Below are positions 26,581 to 36,041 of a DNA stretch of 64,000 nucleotides, piece by piece. The notes below the pieces were generated by a model. That model did no database searches and was not told where the DNA came from. It saw only the letters and a list, made by a program, of their open reading frames with translations. The stretch's first letter is position 1. Each line of letters starts with the position of its first letter. A program made the translations under genes and the position numbers. Source of the stretch: a virus; the IMG/VR virus record IMGVR_UViG_3300009110_000302, positions 1 through 64,000 of that record. The stretch is one strand, 5' to 3'.

Positions 26581-27834
26581 GTGAAAAAAGATACTATTTT
26601 TGTGCAGATGGCTGCTTATTCGGATCCGGAATTGGTGCCTACGGTTCTAGATATTTTTGATAAAGCTAAATATCCCGATAGGATAAAGGTCTGTGTTTGT
26701 TGGCAGCATAAGCCTGAAGAGAACATTGATGAGATTGCGGAAGATGATAGAGTTTTAATTTTAGATGTTCCGCATGAGGAGACGAAAGGGGTATGTTGGG
26801 CAAGGAATTTAATCCAGAAACAGTACGATGGAGAAACTTATACCTTACAGTTAGATTCTCACCATCGCTTTGAGCAGGATTGGGATGAAATTTCCATCAA
26901 AATGATGAGGAATTTAAAGAAGGCTGGATATAAAAAGCCAATATTAACGGGATATATTAGTTCTTATGATCCTCCTAATGATCCAGAGGGCAGAGCGAAA
27001 GAGCCTTGGCAGATGTGTTTTGATCGATTTACCCCAGAGGGCGCGGTATTTTTTAAGCCGGAAGGTATACCGGATTGGAAAACAAGAAAGCTTCCTCCTA
27101 GGGGGAGATGGTTCTCAGGTCATTTTGCTTTTGCTGATGGGATAATGTGTGAAGAAGTGCCTCACGATCCTAATTATTGGTTCCATGGTGAAGAAATTAG
27201 TATCGCTGCGAGAGCCTACACTCATGGCTATGATATATTTTATCCTCACAAAATGATTGCATACCACGAATATACTAGACAGTATAGAGGCCCCAAAGTT
27301 TGGGACGACCAGCCTGAAAAGACTTCAAAACTAAACGAGGCCTCTCTTTTAAGGAATAGAAAACTTTTTGAAATGGATGGGGAGAAAAGAGATATCGATT
27401 TTGGCCCGTATGGATTCGGTAAAGAAAGGACTTTGAGAGATTACGAAAAGTATGCAGGGATACTTTTTGGTGAGAGATCCGTGCAAAAAGAAACTTTAGA
27501 TAATGTAGAGCCTCCGAATTCTTGCGAGCACGATACGGAAGAAGAATGGGAGAATTCTTTTTGTCGGATATTTAAACATTGCATCGACATCCCCTACGAG
27601 GCTGTACCCCTAGATGATTATCACTTTTGGTGCGTAGTATTAAGAGACGAGGAAGGCAAAGAGATATATAGAGAAGACGCTAGCGATCAAGATATAACTC
27701 GTATGAAAAACGATCCGGATGGTTATTGTAAAGTGTGGGTGGATGCGGTCTTAGATAAAAAGCCACACAGTTGGATGATATGGCCGAATAGTCGCAGTCA
27801 GGGCTGGTGTGAGCAAATAGAAAGCACGCTATAA
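26581..27834 (+). CDS. GT60-like glycosyltransferase, paralogue 2
   Basis: Tandem paralogue of the preceding gene: FVQMAAYSDPELVPTVLDIF, VCVCWQHKPEEN, KGVCWARNLIQKQYDGE, LQLDSHHRFEQDWDE and FHGEEISIAARAYTHGYDIF line up block by block. It lacks the Lys/Ala tail. The start is GTG, 4 nt after the previous stop. Divergence between the copies is substantial, so the duplication is old and the two may use different acceptors. Confidence 0.85.
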   Translation: MKKDTIFVQMAAYSDPELVPTVLDIFDKAKYPDRIKVCVCWQHKPEENIDEIAEDDRVLILDVPHEETKGVCWARNLIQKQYDGETYTLQLDSHHRFEQDWDEISIKMMRNLKKAGYKKPILTGYISSYDPPNDPEGRAKEPWQMCFDRFTPEGAVFFKPEGIPDWKTRKLPPRGRWFSGHFAFADGIMCEEVPHDPNYWFHGEEISIAARAYTHGYDIFYPHKMIAYHEYTRQYRGPKVWDDQPEKTSKLNEASLLRNRKLFEMDGEKRDIDFGPYGFGKERTLRDYEKYAGILFGERSVQKETLDNVEPPNSCEHDTEEEWENSFCRIFKHCIDIPYEAVPLDDYHFWCVVLRDEEGKEIYREDASDQDITRMKNDPDGYCKVWVDAVLDKKPHSWMIWPNSRSQGWCEQIESTL

Positions 27835-27837
27835 TAA

Positions 27838-30204
27838 ATGAATACTAATTCAAAAGATAAGGGAGACTTAACAATAGTAACTGGAATATGGGATTTGAAA
27901 AGGTCTGAAGCCGGGGAGGGCTTCAAGAGACCTTTCTCTCATTACGTAGAGAATTTTGTGAAGCTGTTAAAAACAGACGTGAACATGTATATTTATATTG
28001 AGAAAGAATATGAAGATCTAGTTTGGGAGCATAGAAGCGTAGAAAATACTTACGTACATATTAAAGAGGTCGAGGAGTTTAAAAAATTTGACTTTTACGA
28101 TAAGGTCCAAGAGATAAGGAAAAGCGAGGAATGGCTTACGGCGACGGGAAGCACTTGGCTTAGAGATAGCACTCAGGCTACGCTAGAGTTTTATAATCCA
28201 ATGGTTATGAGTAAAATGTTCATGCTCAACGATGCAGTAATAAGCAACCCTTTCGACACGGATTACTTTGCTTGGATTGATGGGGGCATTACGAATACTG
28301 TTCACGAAGGATACTTTACGCATGATAAGGTTTTCGATAAGGTCGCGCCCCTATTGAAAAAGTTTTTCTTTTTATGTTTTCCTTATGAGACAGATTATGA
28401 AATCCATGGCTTCCCAATTAAAGAAATGGATAAGAAGGCGGGGGAACATGTAAACAGAGTTGCTAGAGGAGGATTTTTTGGAGGGCATAAAAAGTATATA
28501 CCTGAGGTGAACGCTATGTATCATGGACTTTTAAAGTCCTCTATAGAGGGAGGCCTTATGGGTACGGAGGAAAGCATATTCTCTTTGATGACTTACCTGA
28601 ATCCTAAAACTTGCAAGTACTACCCTATAGAAGAGAACGGGTTGATAAGTAAGTTTTTTGAAGACTTAAAAAACAACGATATCGAGATCGAAAGCTCTGA
28701 CACTAATTTATATGTTGTGACATTTAATTTCCCAGACCAATTGGAATACTTGCTTGACTCTTACAAGGAGACGGGATTTTTAAATGAAACGAAAAAATAT
28801 TTAATTAATAATTCTACAGACGACTCAACAGACGCAGCTTATCAAGAGATTTGTGATAGGTATGGTTTTAAACATCTAAAGCAAGAAGAAAATATAGGTA
28901 TTTGTGGAGCTAGACAATACGCTGCTGAACATTTTGCAGAAACGAATTCGCAGTATATGATTTTTCTTGAAGATGACATGCTTTTGAAACGCGCGAATGA
29001 TTCGTCTCTGTGTCAGATGGGCTTCACTTCTCACTCGGAAAATCTTTATGAAAAATTATTAAACATCATGAGTGAAGAGAAATATCACTTTCTCAAATTT
29101 TCATTTACTGAATTTTATGGGACGAACTCCAATCAGTGGGCTTGGTATAATGTACCTCAAGATAAAAGAGAGGAGTATTGGCCAGAGTACAATAAATTGC
29201 CAGAGTTCGGTTTAGACCCAAACTGTCCTTTAACTAATTTTAAAAATATAAAATCCAAAGACGGATTACCTTATGCTGATGGAGAGATTTATTATTGTAA
29301 TTGGCCTCAAATTATTAGCAAAGAAGGGAGTAAGAGAATGTTCTTGGAAACTGTATGGAGAACCCCTCATGAGCAAACTTGGATGTCTCACATTTTCCAG
29401 CTAATCAAAGCGGAAAAAGTCAGAGGGGGGATACTCTTAGCTTCTCCAATATTTCATGATCGAAAATATCATTACAAAGCTGAAGAAAGGGTTGAGTCAC
29501 GAGCAACTGAACAACCGTATTACCTAAACGAAGAGACTCAAGAGGAAGAGCAGCAAGAAGAACCAGCCCAAGTAATAACAGGAGGATTCACTGTGCGCAC
29601 CGAGGACTTATCGGGACATCCGTACGATATCATGACAATGCAGAACGACGGGGTCAAAGAGGTTTTCCCTAACTTTTTAGAGCAAGTTAAACCTAAAAGA
29701 ATAGTAGAAATTGGGACATTCGCAGGAGGGCTTACCTTATTGCTTAGAGGCATGTTGGATGAACTAGGATTAAACGATACCCATATTAAAACCTTTGAGT
29801 ATCTTGATAGTGATTTCTCTCACATTTTTGATGGGAAAAATATTGAGTCTGTCGCGGGAGTTAATATTTTTGATGAAGAATTTAATTTAATTAAGTCAGA
29901 GTATGTGGATGAGTATATCAAAGGCGACGGAACAACCGTGGTTTTATGTGATGGAGGAAGAAAGAGTAAAGAGTTCCAACAGCTGAGTCCTCTCTTAAAA
30001 GAGGGGGACATTATAATGGTTCACGACTACATCGATACAGAAAAGAATTTTCACAGCAACTTTAAAAATAAAATTTGGAACTGGCACGAGGTCTCGCAAA
30101 ATATGCTGGAAGAAGATTGCGAGAAAAATAATTTATATCCATTTTTTGAAGAAGAAATGAAACGAGTAGTGTGGGGCTGCTTCAGGAAGGGCAATAAAAA
30201 TTAA
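27838..30204 (+). CDS. Three-domain fusion: HtrL/YibB-like GT, GT2, SAM methyltransferase
   Basis: 788 aa. Residues 1 to about 280 resemble HtrL/YibB (TIVTGIWDLKRSE, FYNPMVMSKMFML, YFAWIDGGI, RVARGGFFGGHKKYI). Residues about 285-560 form a GT-A family 2-like domain (LYVVTFNFPDQLEYLLDSY, QEENIGICGARQYAA, YMIFLEDDMLL with the acidic metal motif). After an acidic Gln/Glu linker near residue 570, residues about 600-788 are a class I methyltransferase of the cephalosporin-hydroxylase/TylF type (KRIVEIGTFAGGLTLLLRG, VVLCDGGRKSKEF, IIMVHDYID). It could add two sugars and methylate the product. Intact, single frame, 3 nt after the previous gene. Confidence 0.85.
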   Translation: MNTNSKDKGDLTIVTGIWDLKRSEAGEGFKRPFSHYVENFVKLLKTDVNMYIYIEKEYEDLVWEHRSVENTYVHIKEVEEFKKFDFYDKVQEIRKSEEWLTATGSTWLRDSTQATLEFYNPMVMSKMFMLNDAVISNPFDTDYFAWIDGGITNTVHEGYFTHDKVFDKVAPLLKKFFFLCFPYETDYEIHGFPIKEMDKKAGEHVNRVARGGFFGGHKKYIPEVNAMYHGLLKSSIEGGLMGTEESIFSLMTYLNPKTCKYYPIEENGLISKFFEDLKNNDIEIESSDTNLYVVTFNFPDQLEYLLDSYKETGFLNETKKYLINNSTDDSTDAAYQEICDRYGFKHLKQEENIGICGARQYAAEHFAETNSQYMIFLEDDMLLKRANDSSLCQMGFTSHSENLYEKLLNIMSEEKYHFLKFSFTEFYGTNSNQWAWYNVPQDKREEYWPEYNKLPEFGLDPNCPLTNFKNIKSKDGLPYADGEIYYCNWPQIISKEGSKRMFLETVWRTPHEQTWMSHIFQLIKAEKVRGGILLASPIFHDRKYHYKAEERVESRATEQPYYLNEETQEEEQQEEPAQVITGGFTVRTEDLSGHPYDIMTMQNDGVKEVFPNFLEQVKPKRIVEIGTFAGGLTLLLRGMLDELGLNDTHIKTFEYLDSDFSHIFDGKNIESVAGVNIFDEEFNLIKSEYVDEYIKGDGTTVVLCDGGRKSKEFQQLSPLLKEGDIIMVHDYIDTEKNFHSNFKNKIWNWHEVSQNMLEEDCEKNNLYPFFEEEMKRVVWGCFRKGNKN

Positions 30205-30235
30205 TATTAATAGATCAGACGTTCTCTCTCAGTCA

Positions 30236-31552
30236 TTGGATTTTTTCCCAGAAGAATGGGTGAAAAATTTCCCGTGGCTGTCTGGCGTCGACAATGGTGT
30301 GGCGGACCCCCAGTATAGGTTATTAAAATATTTATCCAGCATCCATGACGGAGTAACTATATTAGATTTTGGGACAAGCCAAGGTCATTCAGCTTTAGCT
30401 TTAGCTCAGAACAAAAGCAATAAAGTTATTACTTATGGCCTTAATCTTAATGGCGGGGCGGTTTCTCTTCTGGGCAAAGCTCCTAATGTTGAAATCGCAG
30501 CCCTTTCCGTCCAAGAAATAGAAGAGGAAGTGATTCTTTCTTCTTCATTCGTATTCTTGGATCTTGACCCTCATGATGGCATACAGGAGGCGGGGGTCAT
30601 TGAAAGACTAAAGTCGATTGGCTACAAGGGGTTTGTCGTGTGTGATGATATTAACTGGCCAGCAGGTATGAAAGAATGGTGGGATAGTGTCGACTTAAAT
30701 AAATATGACGTTACGGAAGTAGGACACGCTTCAGGAACAGGAATAATATCTTTTAGTAATGAAGAGTTCAATGTCATACAGGATAGAAAAAAGGATTATA
30801 ATTATTGCTTCACCGCCTTAGCGATAGGCAAAGAGTACGAAGATCTGTCTGTAAAGCGCTACAATTCCCTAAGAGAAAAAACTAAATCGTGTGATTTTCA
30901 TTTAACAGTCAATAATTCAGAACTGCAAGACTTGGGAGACAGGGCTTTCCTGAACGAGTTACATTTGGACAAATTTAGAGACGAGGGGAGGCCGCAGTTT
31001 GGTTGTTATTTAAATATGAAGTGTCTTGCTCTCAAAGCGACTTTAGAAAAATATTCTGGAAAGCATTATGATTATATAGTATACACAGATGGAGATTGGC
31101 AAATGCATGACAAATTTGAAGAAGAAAAAGTTTTTAAATGCTTTGATTTACTAGAAGAAAATGAAAATTTAGATTTCATTTACGAAAGACCCGGCACCGT
31201 TGGCGACCACAAAAAAACTCCCGACAATTTAAGGCAGGCGTGGGCTACGGTAAAAATTGAAGACTACAACCTTCGGGATCATGACCTTTGGGATGATGCG
31301 ATAATGCCCAATGAGCAGATTTATATATTTAAAAATAGTTGGAAATTTAAAATGTTTGTTCAAGAGTGGGAAAAATTTTTGTGGTATACCGTAGCGAATA
31401 ACATGGATAATTTTGGAGAGTGCTTCGAGACAGGAGTATCAGCTCTATTGGCGGGGATGAAAGGTACGTGGCATCCTTTTCATAGCGGTTCCGTATTAAG
31501 TCAGTGTTTTTATTTTTACTGTAGGAATGGGATACGCCATGAAAGATTTTAA
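30236..31552 (+). CDS. Methyltransferase-glycosyltransferase fusion
   Basis: The N-terminal 190 aa are a class I SAM fold (ILDFGTSQGHSALALAQN, FVFLDLDPHDG, FVVCDDINWPAGMKEWW, GHASGTGIISF). The C-terminal part (YIVYTDGDWQMHDKF, FIYERPGTVGDHKKTPDN, NEQIYIFKNSWKFKMFVQEW) looks like a GT-A glycosyltransferase with a DGD metal motif. The listed start is TTG; the frame is open upstream to about 30180, and no ATG is present, so the start is uncertain. The methyltransferase domain is a paralogue of the free protein at 52001. Confidence 0.75.
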   Translation: MDFFPEEWVKNFPWLSGVDNGVADPQYRLLKYLSSIHDGVTILDFGTSQGHSALALAQNKSNKVITYGLNLNGGAVSLLGKAPNVEIAALSVQEIEEEVILSSSFVFLDLDPHDGIQEAGVIERLKSIGYKGFVVCDDINWPAGMKEWWDSVDLNKYDVTEVGHASGTGIISFSNEEFNVIQDRKKDYNYCFTALAIGKEYEDLSVKRYNSLREKTKSCDFHLTVNNSELQDLGDRAFLNELHLDKFRDEGRPQFGCYLNMKCLALKATLEKYSGKHYDYIVYTDGDWQMHDKFEEEKVFKCFDLLEENENLDFIYERPGTVGDHKKTPDNLRQAWATVKIEDYNLRDHDLWDDAIMPNEQIYIFKNSWKFKMFVQEWEKFLWYTVANNMDNFGECFETGVSALLAGMKGTWHPFHSGSVLSQCFYFYCRNGIRHERF

Positions 31553-32252
31553 AGACAAAATAATTTCTTTTAGTCTGTATAATCACCCTTCTAAAGCGGG
31601 CGACCTAACTTATTACATTGGGGCTGAAAAAAATTTAAAGTTAAATAATCGTTTTTTACCTGATTGGAAAACGGTCATTTATTATCATAAAGACAGAATT
31701 GATGAGGAGTGGGTTCCTAAACTTGCTGATCTAGGAGCTTGTATGATTGAAGTGTCAGAAAACGAGCGTTTAAAGGGGGAGCTTTCAACTATGCAGGATA
31801 TGATGTGGAGACTTTTAAGCATTTATGAAGAAAATGTATGCATAATTAGAGACTTAGATAGTAGAATGACTCAGAGAGAAGCGAATTATATAAATGATTG
31901 GCTTAATTCCGAGTGTAAATATTTCATAATAAGGGATCATCCTTGGCACGCGTCAGTTCCCGGTGGCTTATTCGGGATTAAAGGGGCGGATAAAAAGCTT
32001 GAGGATCATATTTCTGATTTCTTAAAAAATAATGAGCTTGTTTGGGGATCAGACCAAGAAATGTTAGCCCTTTACAGAGAGAACAATATTGATGATAAAG
32101 ATTTATATTATTGTGGTTACGATGATCAAAAAAATTATATACCAAGAGATGATAAAGGTTTTTTCATAGGGGTACAGGTTGACGAGAACGATAAAATAAC
32201 TAAAGAGAATTCAATATTAGCATTAGAAATGTTAGAGGAGATGAACCTATGA
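31527..32252 (+). CDS. Putative glycosyltransferase
   Basis: 241 aa (or 237 from ATG 31539, MKDFKDKIIS). Sequence blocks IISFSLYNHPSKAGDLTYYIGAEK, FLPDWKTVIYYHKD, VCIIRDLDSRM (candidate DxD) and FIIRDHPWH resemble a family of small sugar transferases in polysaccharide loci. It overlaps the previous gene by 26 nt and the next by 4 nt. Donor unknown. Confidence 0.7.
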   Translation: MGYAMKDFKDKIISFSLYNHPSKAGDLTYYIGAEKNLKLNNRFLPDWKTVIYYHKDRIDEEWVPKLADLGACMIEVSENERLKGELSTMQDMMWRLLSIYEENVCIIRDLDSRMTQREANYINDWLNSECKYFIIRDHPWHASVPGGLFGIKGADKKLEDHISDFLKNNELVWGSDQEMLALYRENNIDDKDLYYCGYDDQKNYIPRDDKGFFIGVQVDENDKITKENSILALEMLEEMNL

Positions 32253-32941
32253 TTAAAAATTGGAAATACGGGCCATGCTATGGAGCAGGAAGGCCCTTTA
32301 TAAAAGAATACATAAAAGAAAATAATTTTAATACTATAGACGTTGGTGCGTCAGCACGTTATTGGTCTTACCCCGAGTGTAAAGTCGTTGTGGATAGTTA
32401 TCACCCAAATTATTTTGCGCAAGCACTCGGCCGCCCAAATCCTAATTATCAAGATGTTTTATTTTTCGATTTAAATATCGAAGATGTGGACAGTTGGAAC
32501 GAGATATTAGAGTACGTAGACGATAATGATAAGTTCGATTTTTCGATTTGCTCACATACATTAGAGGATGTTTTCAATCCGATTGACCTCGCTCGGATGT
32601 TGGAAAAAGTATCACATCGAGGCTACATCGCAGTGCCTTCAAAATATGATGAACTTACAAACCTCTTTGGCCACCCTTACAGGGGTAACGCGCATCATAA
32701 GCAAATATTTGACGTTGTTGAGGATGAATTAGTTATATATCCTAAATTCTCTTGGATAGAAACGGATGGAAGAAGTGATAAAATTGTAGAAAATTCTTTG
32801 GGTCCTGAATTAGAATTGACATGGGAGGGGGAAATTCCGATAAAGGTATTTCCCTCGCTGCCGCCCAATCTCGCCGGCCATGGAGGTGATGAAGGATTAA
32901 TAAATAGATATTACCAAGAGCTAATGATGAAAAGAAAATAA
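32249..32941 (+). CDS. Class I SAM-dependent methyltransferase-like protein
   Basis: 230 aa. Motif I-like NTIDVGASARYW, acidic residue of strand 2 in KVVVDSYHPN, post-motif LFFDLN and motif IV-like FDFSICSHTLEDVFNP match the class I fold. Start codon overlaps the previous stop (ATGA). It probably modifies a sugar in the glycan made by this operon. Confidence 0.75.
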   Translation: MIKNWKYGPCYGAGRPFIKEYIKENNFNTIDVGASARYWSYPECKVVVDSYHPNYFAQALGRPNPNYQDVLFFDLNIEDVDSWNEILEYVDDNDKFDFSICSHTLEDVFNPIDLARMLEKVSHRGYIAVPSKYDELTNLFGHPYRGNAHHKQIFDVVEDELVIYPKFSWIETDGRSDKIVENSLGPELELTWEGEIPIKVFPSLPPNLAGHGGDEGLINRYYQELMMKRK

Positions 32942-32948
32942 AAATATT

Positions 32949-34001
32949 ATGAAAACTATAAAAGTGTCTAGACAGGGGTTCGCTAACTTTGGGTGTCATA
33001 GTTGGCTTAGATATATTATGTTTGTTTTATCTAAAAAATACAACGTTATAATTGACGCCGTTAATCCAGATTTAATTTTGCAAACGAATTGGCAAGTTGA
33101 TTATAACGAGGTAGATCCTCAAACCAAAGAGTTACCTACAGATTTTAAACCAGAAGAAAATAAAAACATAAAATTCTTACGTGTTACAGGGGAAGCGGGT
33201 GCGGATTCCTTCGCACTTAAAGATGAGAATGTTTGGATTATGGACTATCAAAATCTTGATCACCCTAGACATTTAAGGCAACCGTCAGGAGCTTTTGATG
33301 TATGGACTATGTTTGACGAGGCTAGAGTGGTGGATTCTCCTTTGTCTTGGTTGACAGAAAAAAGAGATTATGAAAAAATTAAAGATAGAAATACGGGCCT
33401 CTGTTGCGTAACTCAAAATAGTAATAGTGACCTTAGGGCAAAAATATTTGATAAACTTAGTGAATATAAACAGGTTGTATCTTCTGGTGCTTGGAGAGGT
33501 AATGCGGCAGTAGAAGACAAAGACCAGAATGGAAACATATCAGCACGGAAATGGGGTGACAATCCTATATATAGGGGTAGACATGACGGTTTAGTTTATA
33601 AGGAAAAAATAGAATTTTCTAATAACTATAAGTTTTTCATGGCTATTCATTGGACAGATACAGACTATATTCTTCAAGAGAAAATTTATCATGGGTTTTT
33701 CTCAGGGTGCATACCCTTGTTTTATGGTAATAAATATATTTCTGAAGTGGATAAGTTTAATCCCGATTCTTTTATTAATCTTCATGATTATTGTTCTTCA
33801 GAACAAGGGAAAATACAAGATTGGAAAAATTATCAAGATATAGACCTTGATAAACTTTTAGAAGACGTGAAAGAGATTGATACTAATGAATCTTTACGTA
33901 AAAAATATATAGAGGCTCCTATATTCATAGACAATAAACTTCCGGATTATTATAGCTTCGATTACGTTTTAGACTTCTTAGAGAGAATGATAGAGAGTTA
34001 G
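32949..34001 (+). CDS. GT10-like (alpha-1,3-fucosyltransferase family) glycosyltransferase
   Basis: 350 aa. The C-terminal half has the GT10 donor-binding signature in order: YKFFMAIHWTDTDYILQEKI, GFFSGCIPLFYG and DSFINLHDY. The N-terminal acceptor half is divergent (SWLRYIMFVLSKKYNVIIDA). Family members use GDP-fucose or related GDP-sugars, consistent with the mannose/GDP-sugar genes elsewhere in the window (phosphomannomutase-like, cupin). The change of the usual ENS to IHW may alter donor preference. Confidence 0.8.
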   Translation: MKTIKVSRQGFANFGCHSWLRYIMFVLSKKYNVIIDAVNPDLILQTNWQVDYNEVDPQTKELPTDFKPEENKNIKFLRVTGEAGADSFALKDENVWIMDYQNLDHPRHLRQPSGAFDVWTMFDEARVVDSPLSWLTEKRDYEKIKDRNTGLCCVTQNSNSDLRAKIFDKLSEYKQVVSSGAWRGNAAVEDKDQNGNISARKWGDNPIYRGRHDGLVYKEKIEFSNNYKFFMAIHWTDTDYILQEKIYHGFFSGCIPLFYGNKYISEVDKFNPDSFINLHDYCSSEQGKIQDWKNYQDIDLDKLLEDVKEIDTNESLRKKYIEAPIFIDNKLPDYYSFDYVLDFLERMIES

Positions 34002-34009
34002 CTTGGAGA

Positions 34010-35005
34010 ATGAACATTTTAATAACAGGAGTGGCGGGTCTTTTAGGCTCTAGATTAGCGGATTGGATAATAGAAAATACCGATAATAAAGTTATTGGTA
34101 TTGATGATTTAAGTGGTGGCTATATAGAAAACGTGAACCCAAAGGTCGAATTTCATGAATTTAATTTAATAGACTTAAATAAAGTCGATGAGATTTTTAA
34201 AAATAACCATATAGATATAGTCTATCACTTTGCGGCTTACGCTGCGGAAGGATTAAGTCCCTTTATTAGAAAATTCAATTATGAAAATAATTTGATTTCG
34301 TCTGTGAACTTAATTACAAGCAGTATAAAATATAATATATCCAGATTTGTATTTGCTAGCTCTATGGCTGTGTACGGAGATGAACATAAGCCCCCATTTG
34401 ACGAGGAGTTAACGTTAAGACCCATAGACCCCTATGGAGTAGCAAAGTATTCCGTAGAACAAGATTTAAAAATAGCGCATGAGCAGCACGGTTTAAACTA
34501 TACGATTGTTAGACCTCATAATTTTTACGGCGTTAATCAAAACATTTGGGATAAGTATAGAAACGTATTAGGTATCTGGATGTATCAAATCATGAACGGG
34601 ATGCGACCAACGATCTTTGGTGATGGCTCGCAGAAGAGAGCATTCAGCTACGTAGACGATTCAATTATCCCCCTTTGGAATGCCTCTCAGAAAGATGATT
34701 GCGTAGGCCATGTTATAAACCTAGGAGGAATAGAAGAGTGCTCTATACAGGAAGCCTGCAATACCGTGTTAAAAGTTACAGGGACCGAACTGAAGCCCTC
34801 TTACCATGAATACAGGCATGAAACTAAATATGCTTGGTCTACTTGGCGCAAATCCGCAGAATTACTTGATTTTAAATACGAGACAAGCCTAGAAGAGGGT
34901 CTTACGAAGACATGGGTTTGGGCTCAGGCTCAGCCCAATAGAGAAAGGTTCATTTGGCCCAGCTATGAATTAGAGAAAGGCGTTTACTCTTACTGGAAAA
35001 GATAA
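34010..35005 (+). CDS. NAD-dependent sugar-nucleotide epimerase/dehydratase (GalE-like SDR)
   Basis: 331 aa. LITGVAGLLGSRLADW Rossmann motif, VIGIDDLSGG cofactor-discriminating Asp, FASSMAVYGD catalytic Ser/Thr stretch and DPYGVAKYSVEQD YxxxK. The substrate half has VRPHNFYGVNQ and FSYVDDSI. Typical of UDP-glucose/UDP-GlcNAc epimerases. Last + strand gene of the glycan block; the convergent minus-strand gene ends 17 nt away with no clear terminator between. Confidence 0.9.
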   Translation: MNILITGVAGLLGSRLADWIIENTDNKVIGIDDLSGGYIENVNPKVEFHEFNLIDLNKVDEIFKNNHIDIVYHFAAYAAEGLSPFIRKFNYENNLISSVNLITSSIKYNISRFVFASSMAVYGDEHKPPFDEELTLRPIDPYGVAKYSVEQDLKIAHEQHGLNYTIVRPHNFYGVNQNIWDKYRNVLGIWMYQIMNGMRPTIFGDGSQKRAFSYVDDSIIPLWNASQKDDCVGHVINLGGIEECSIQEACNTVLKVTGTELKPSYHEYRHETKYAWSTWRKSAELLDFKYETSLEEGLTKTWVWAQAQPNRERFIWPSYELEKGVYSYWKR

Positions 35006-35021
35006 CTCCATAATGGGGGGC

Positions 35022-35351
35022 TCAATTTACGTTTCGGATACTTTTAATCTGACCCAGTAAATTTGGAGTATTTTCGCATCTAATGTAAGGAACCTGTATT
35101 GTCATAGGGTAATTTAACTCAGTGTCTATTCTAACTCCCTCTATCTTCCATTCTGGTTGGACAAAGTCATCCACAAAGTCAAACCAGCCCTTCTCTTTGA
35201 GGAAGTTATAGTAAAAATCTTCTGCCTTTTTTTCTGCCTCAATGACTACAGAATATCTCAGGGTCTGCTTAGCCTCCATAGTTACGTGGCGAAAGAATAA
35301 CCCTTCTGACGGAGGGTCGGTGCTTAATTTTGCGGAGATTATTAGATTCAT
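35022..35351 (-). CDS. Hypothetical protein, 109 aa, minus strand
   Basis: Translationally coupled to the upstream minus-strand gene by an ATGA overlap (35348-35351), which supports it being real. Composition is globular (SEGLFFRHVTMEAKQTLRYSV, EWKIEGVRIDTELNYPMTI). No family recognised. Confidence 0.75.
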   Translation of the reverse strand: MNLIISAKLSTDPPSEGLFFRHVTMEAKQTLRYSVVIEAEKKAEDFYYNFLKEKGWFDFVDDFVQPEWKIEGVRIDTELNYPMTIQVPYIRCENTPNLLGQIKSIRNVN

Positions 35352-35989
35352 TTATCTGAATTATAAAAATAATAAGGACTGTTGCCGTAAGTTCTATCTA
35401 TATCTTCTGACGTCATTTGATCGCTGAAGATTTTGATTTTAGGTACATTATCTTTATCGTAAGGTACGATAAAGTCTGGGTTATGCCACCTTAATAGGTT
35501 GTTGGGTGGGATGCATAGGTTGCCATCGTCCAAAGCTATGAGGTGATAACATTTACTGTCTTGGTCATTAGAGTAACCCACGTTAAGTTCATTTAAATCT
35601 CCTTCGTAATCATCTATTGTAGTAATGTATTTCCCGCTTCTCCACACCTTATCTCTACAATGGACGTCTACTTTTTTATTTTGCAGGAAAGAGAAAGTTG
35701 TGACTGCTATATTGTTTGATTGGCAATCCCAAGTTTGCAATAGGGAGAGCCTGCGCTCTTCGTCTTCTGATAATACATCAAAATCTTTTTTGTGACAAAA
35801 CGCGGAGATTGGCATCATCCAAAAGTTCGCGCCAAAGTTCGATTGAAAATGAAAATGCATAGGTCTATTGATCATAGACTTGCAGCCGAATATATAACCT
35901 TCCGTTACTCCTCCATCGTCTTTAGGAAATATATATTTATTTCTTATAAAACATTGGACGTATGGTAAGTTAGCGTTTAGTTGACCCAT
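35348..35989 (-). CDS. Hypothetical protein, 213 aa, minus strand
   Basis: First gene of the only minus-strand unit in the window. Blocks MINRPMHFHFQSNFGANFWMM, PISAFCHKKD, LLQTWDCQSNNIAVT and LIALDDGNLCIPPNNLLRW recall a conserved unassigned phage protein, from memory only. It has no signal peptide or membrane helix. The ATG lacks a Shine-Dalgarno; a TGTAAT on the minus strand (36002-35997) would give +1 next to the ATG. It faces the + strand gene at 36042 across a 52-nt region with an inverted repeat. Confidence 0.8.
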   Translation of the reverse strand: MGQLNANLPYVQCFIRNKYIFPKDDGGVTEGYIFGCKSMINRPMHFHFQSNFGANFWMMPISAFCHKKDFDVLSEDEERRLSLLQTWDCQSNNIAVTTFSFLQNKKVDVHCRDKVWRSGKYITTIDDYEGDLNELNVGYSNDQDSKCYHLIALDDGNLCIPPNNLLRWHNPDFIVPYDKDNVPKIKIFSDQMTSEDIDRTYGNSPYYFYNSDK

Positions 35990-35995
35990 GTTAGT

Positions 35996-36020
35996 AATTA
36001 CACGGTTAAAAGGTGTAATT
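35996..36020. promoter_or_regulatory. Inverted repeat in divergent promoter region
   Basis: AATTACAC (35996-36003) and GTGTAATT (36013-36020), 9-nt spacer, perfect 8-bp arms. It lies midway between the divergent starts at 35989 (minus) and 36042 (plus), a likely operator. Confidence 0.55.
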
Positions 36021-36041
36021 TATTTGAAGCTCCCCCACTAG

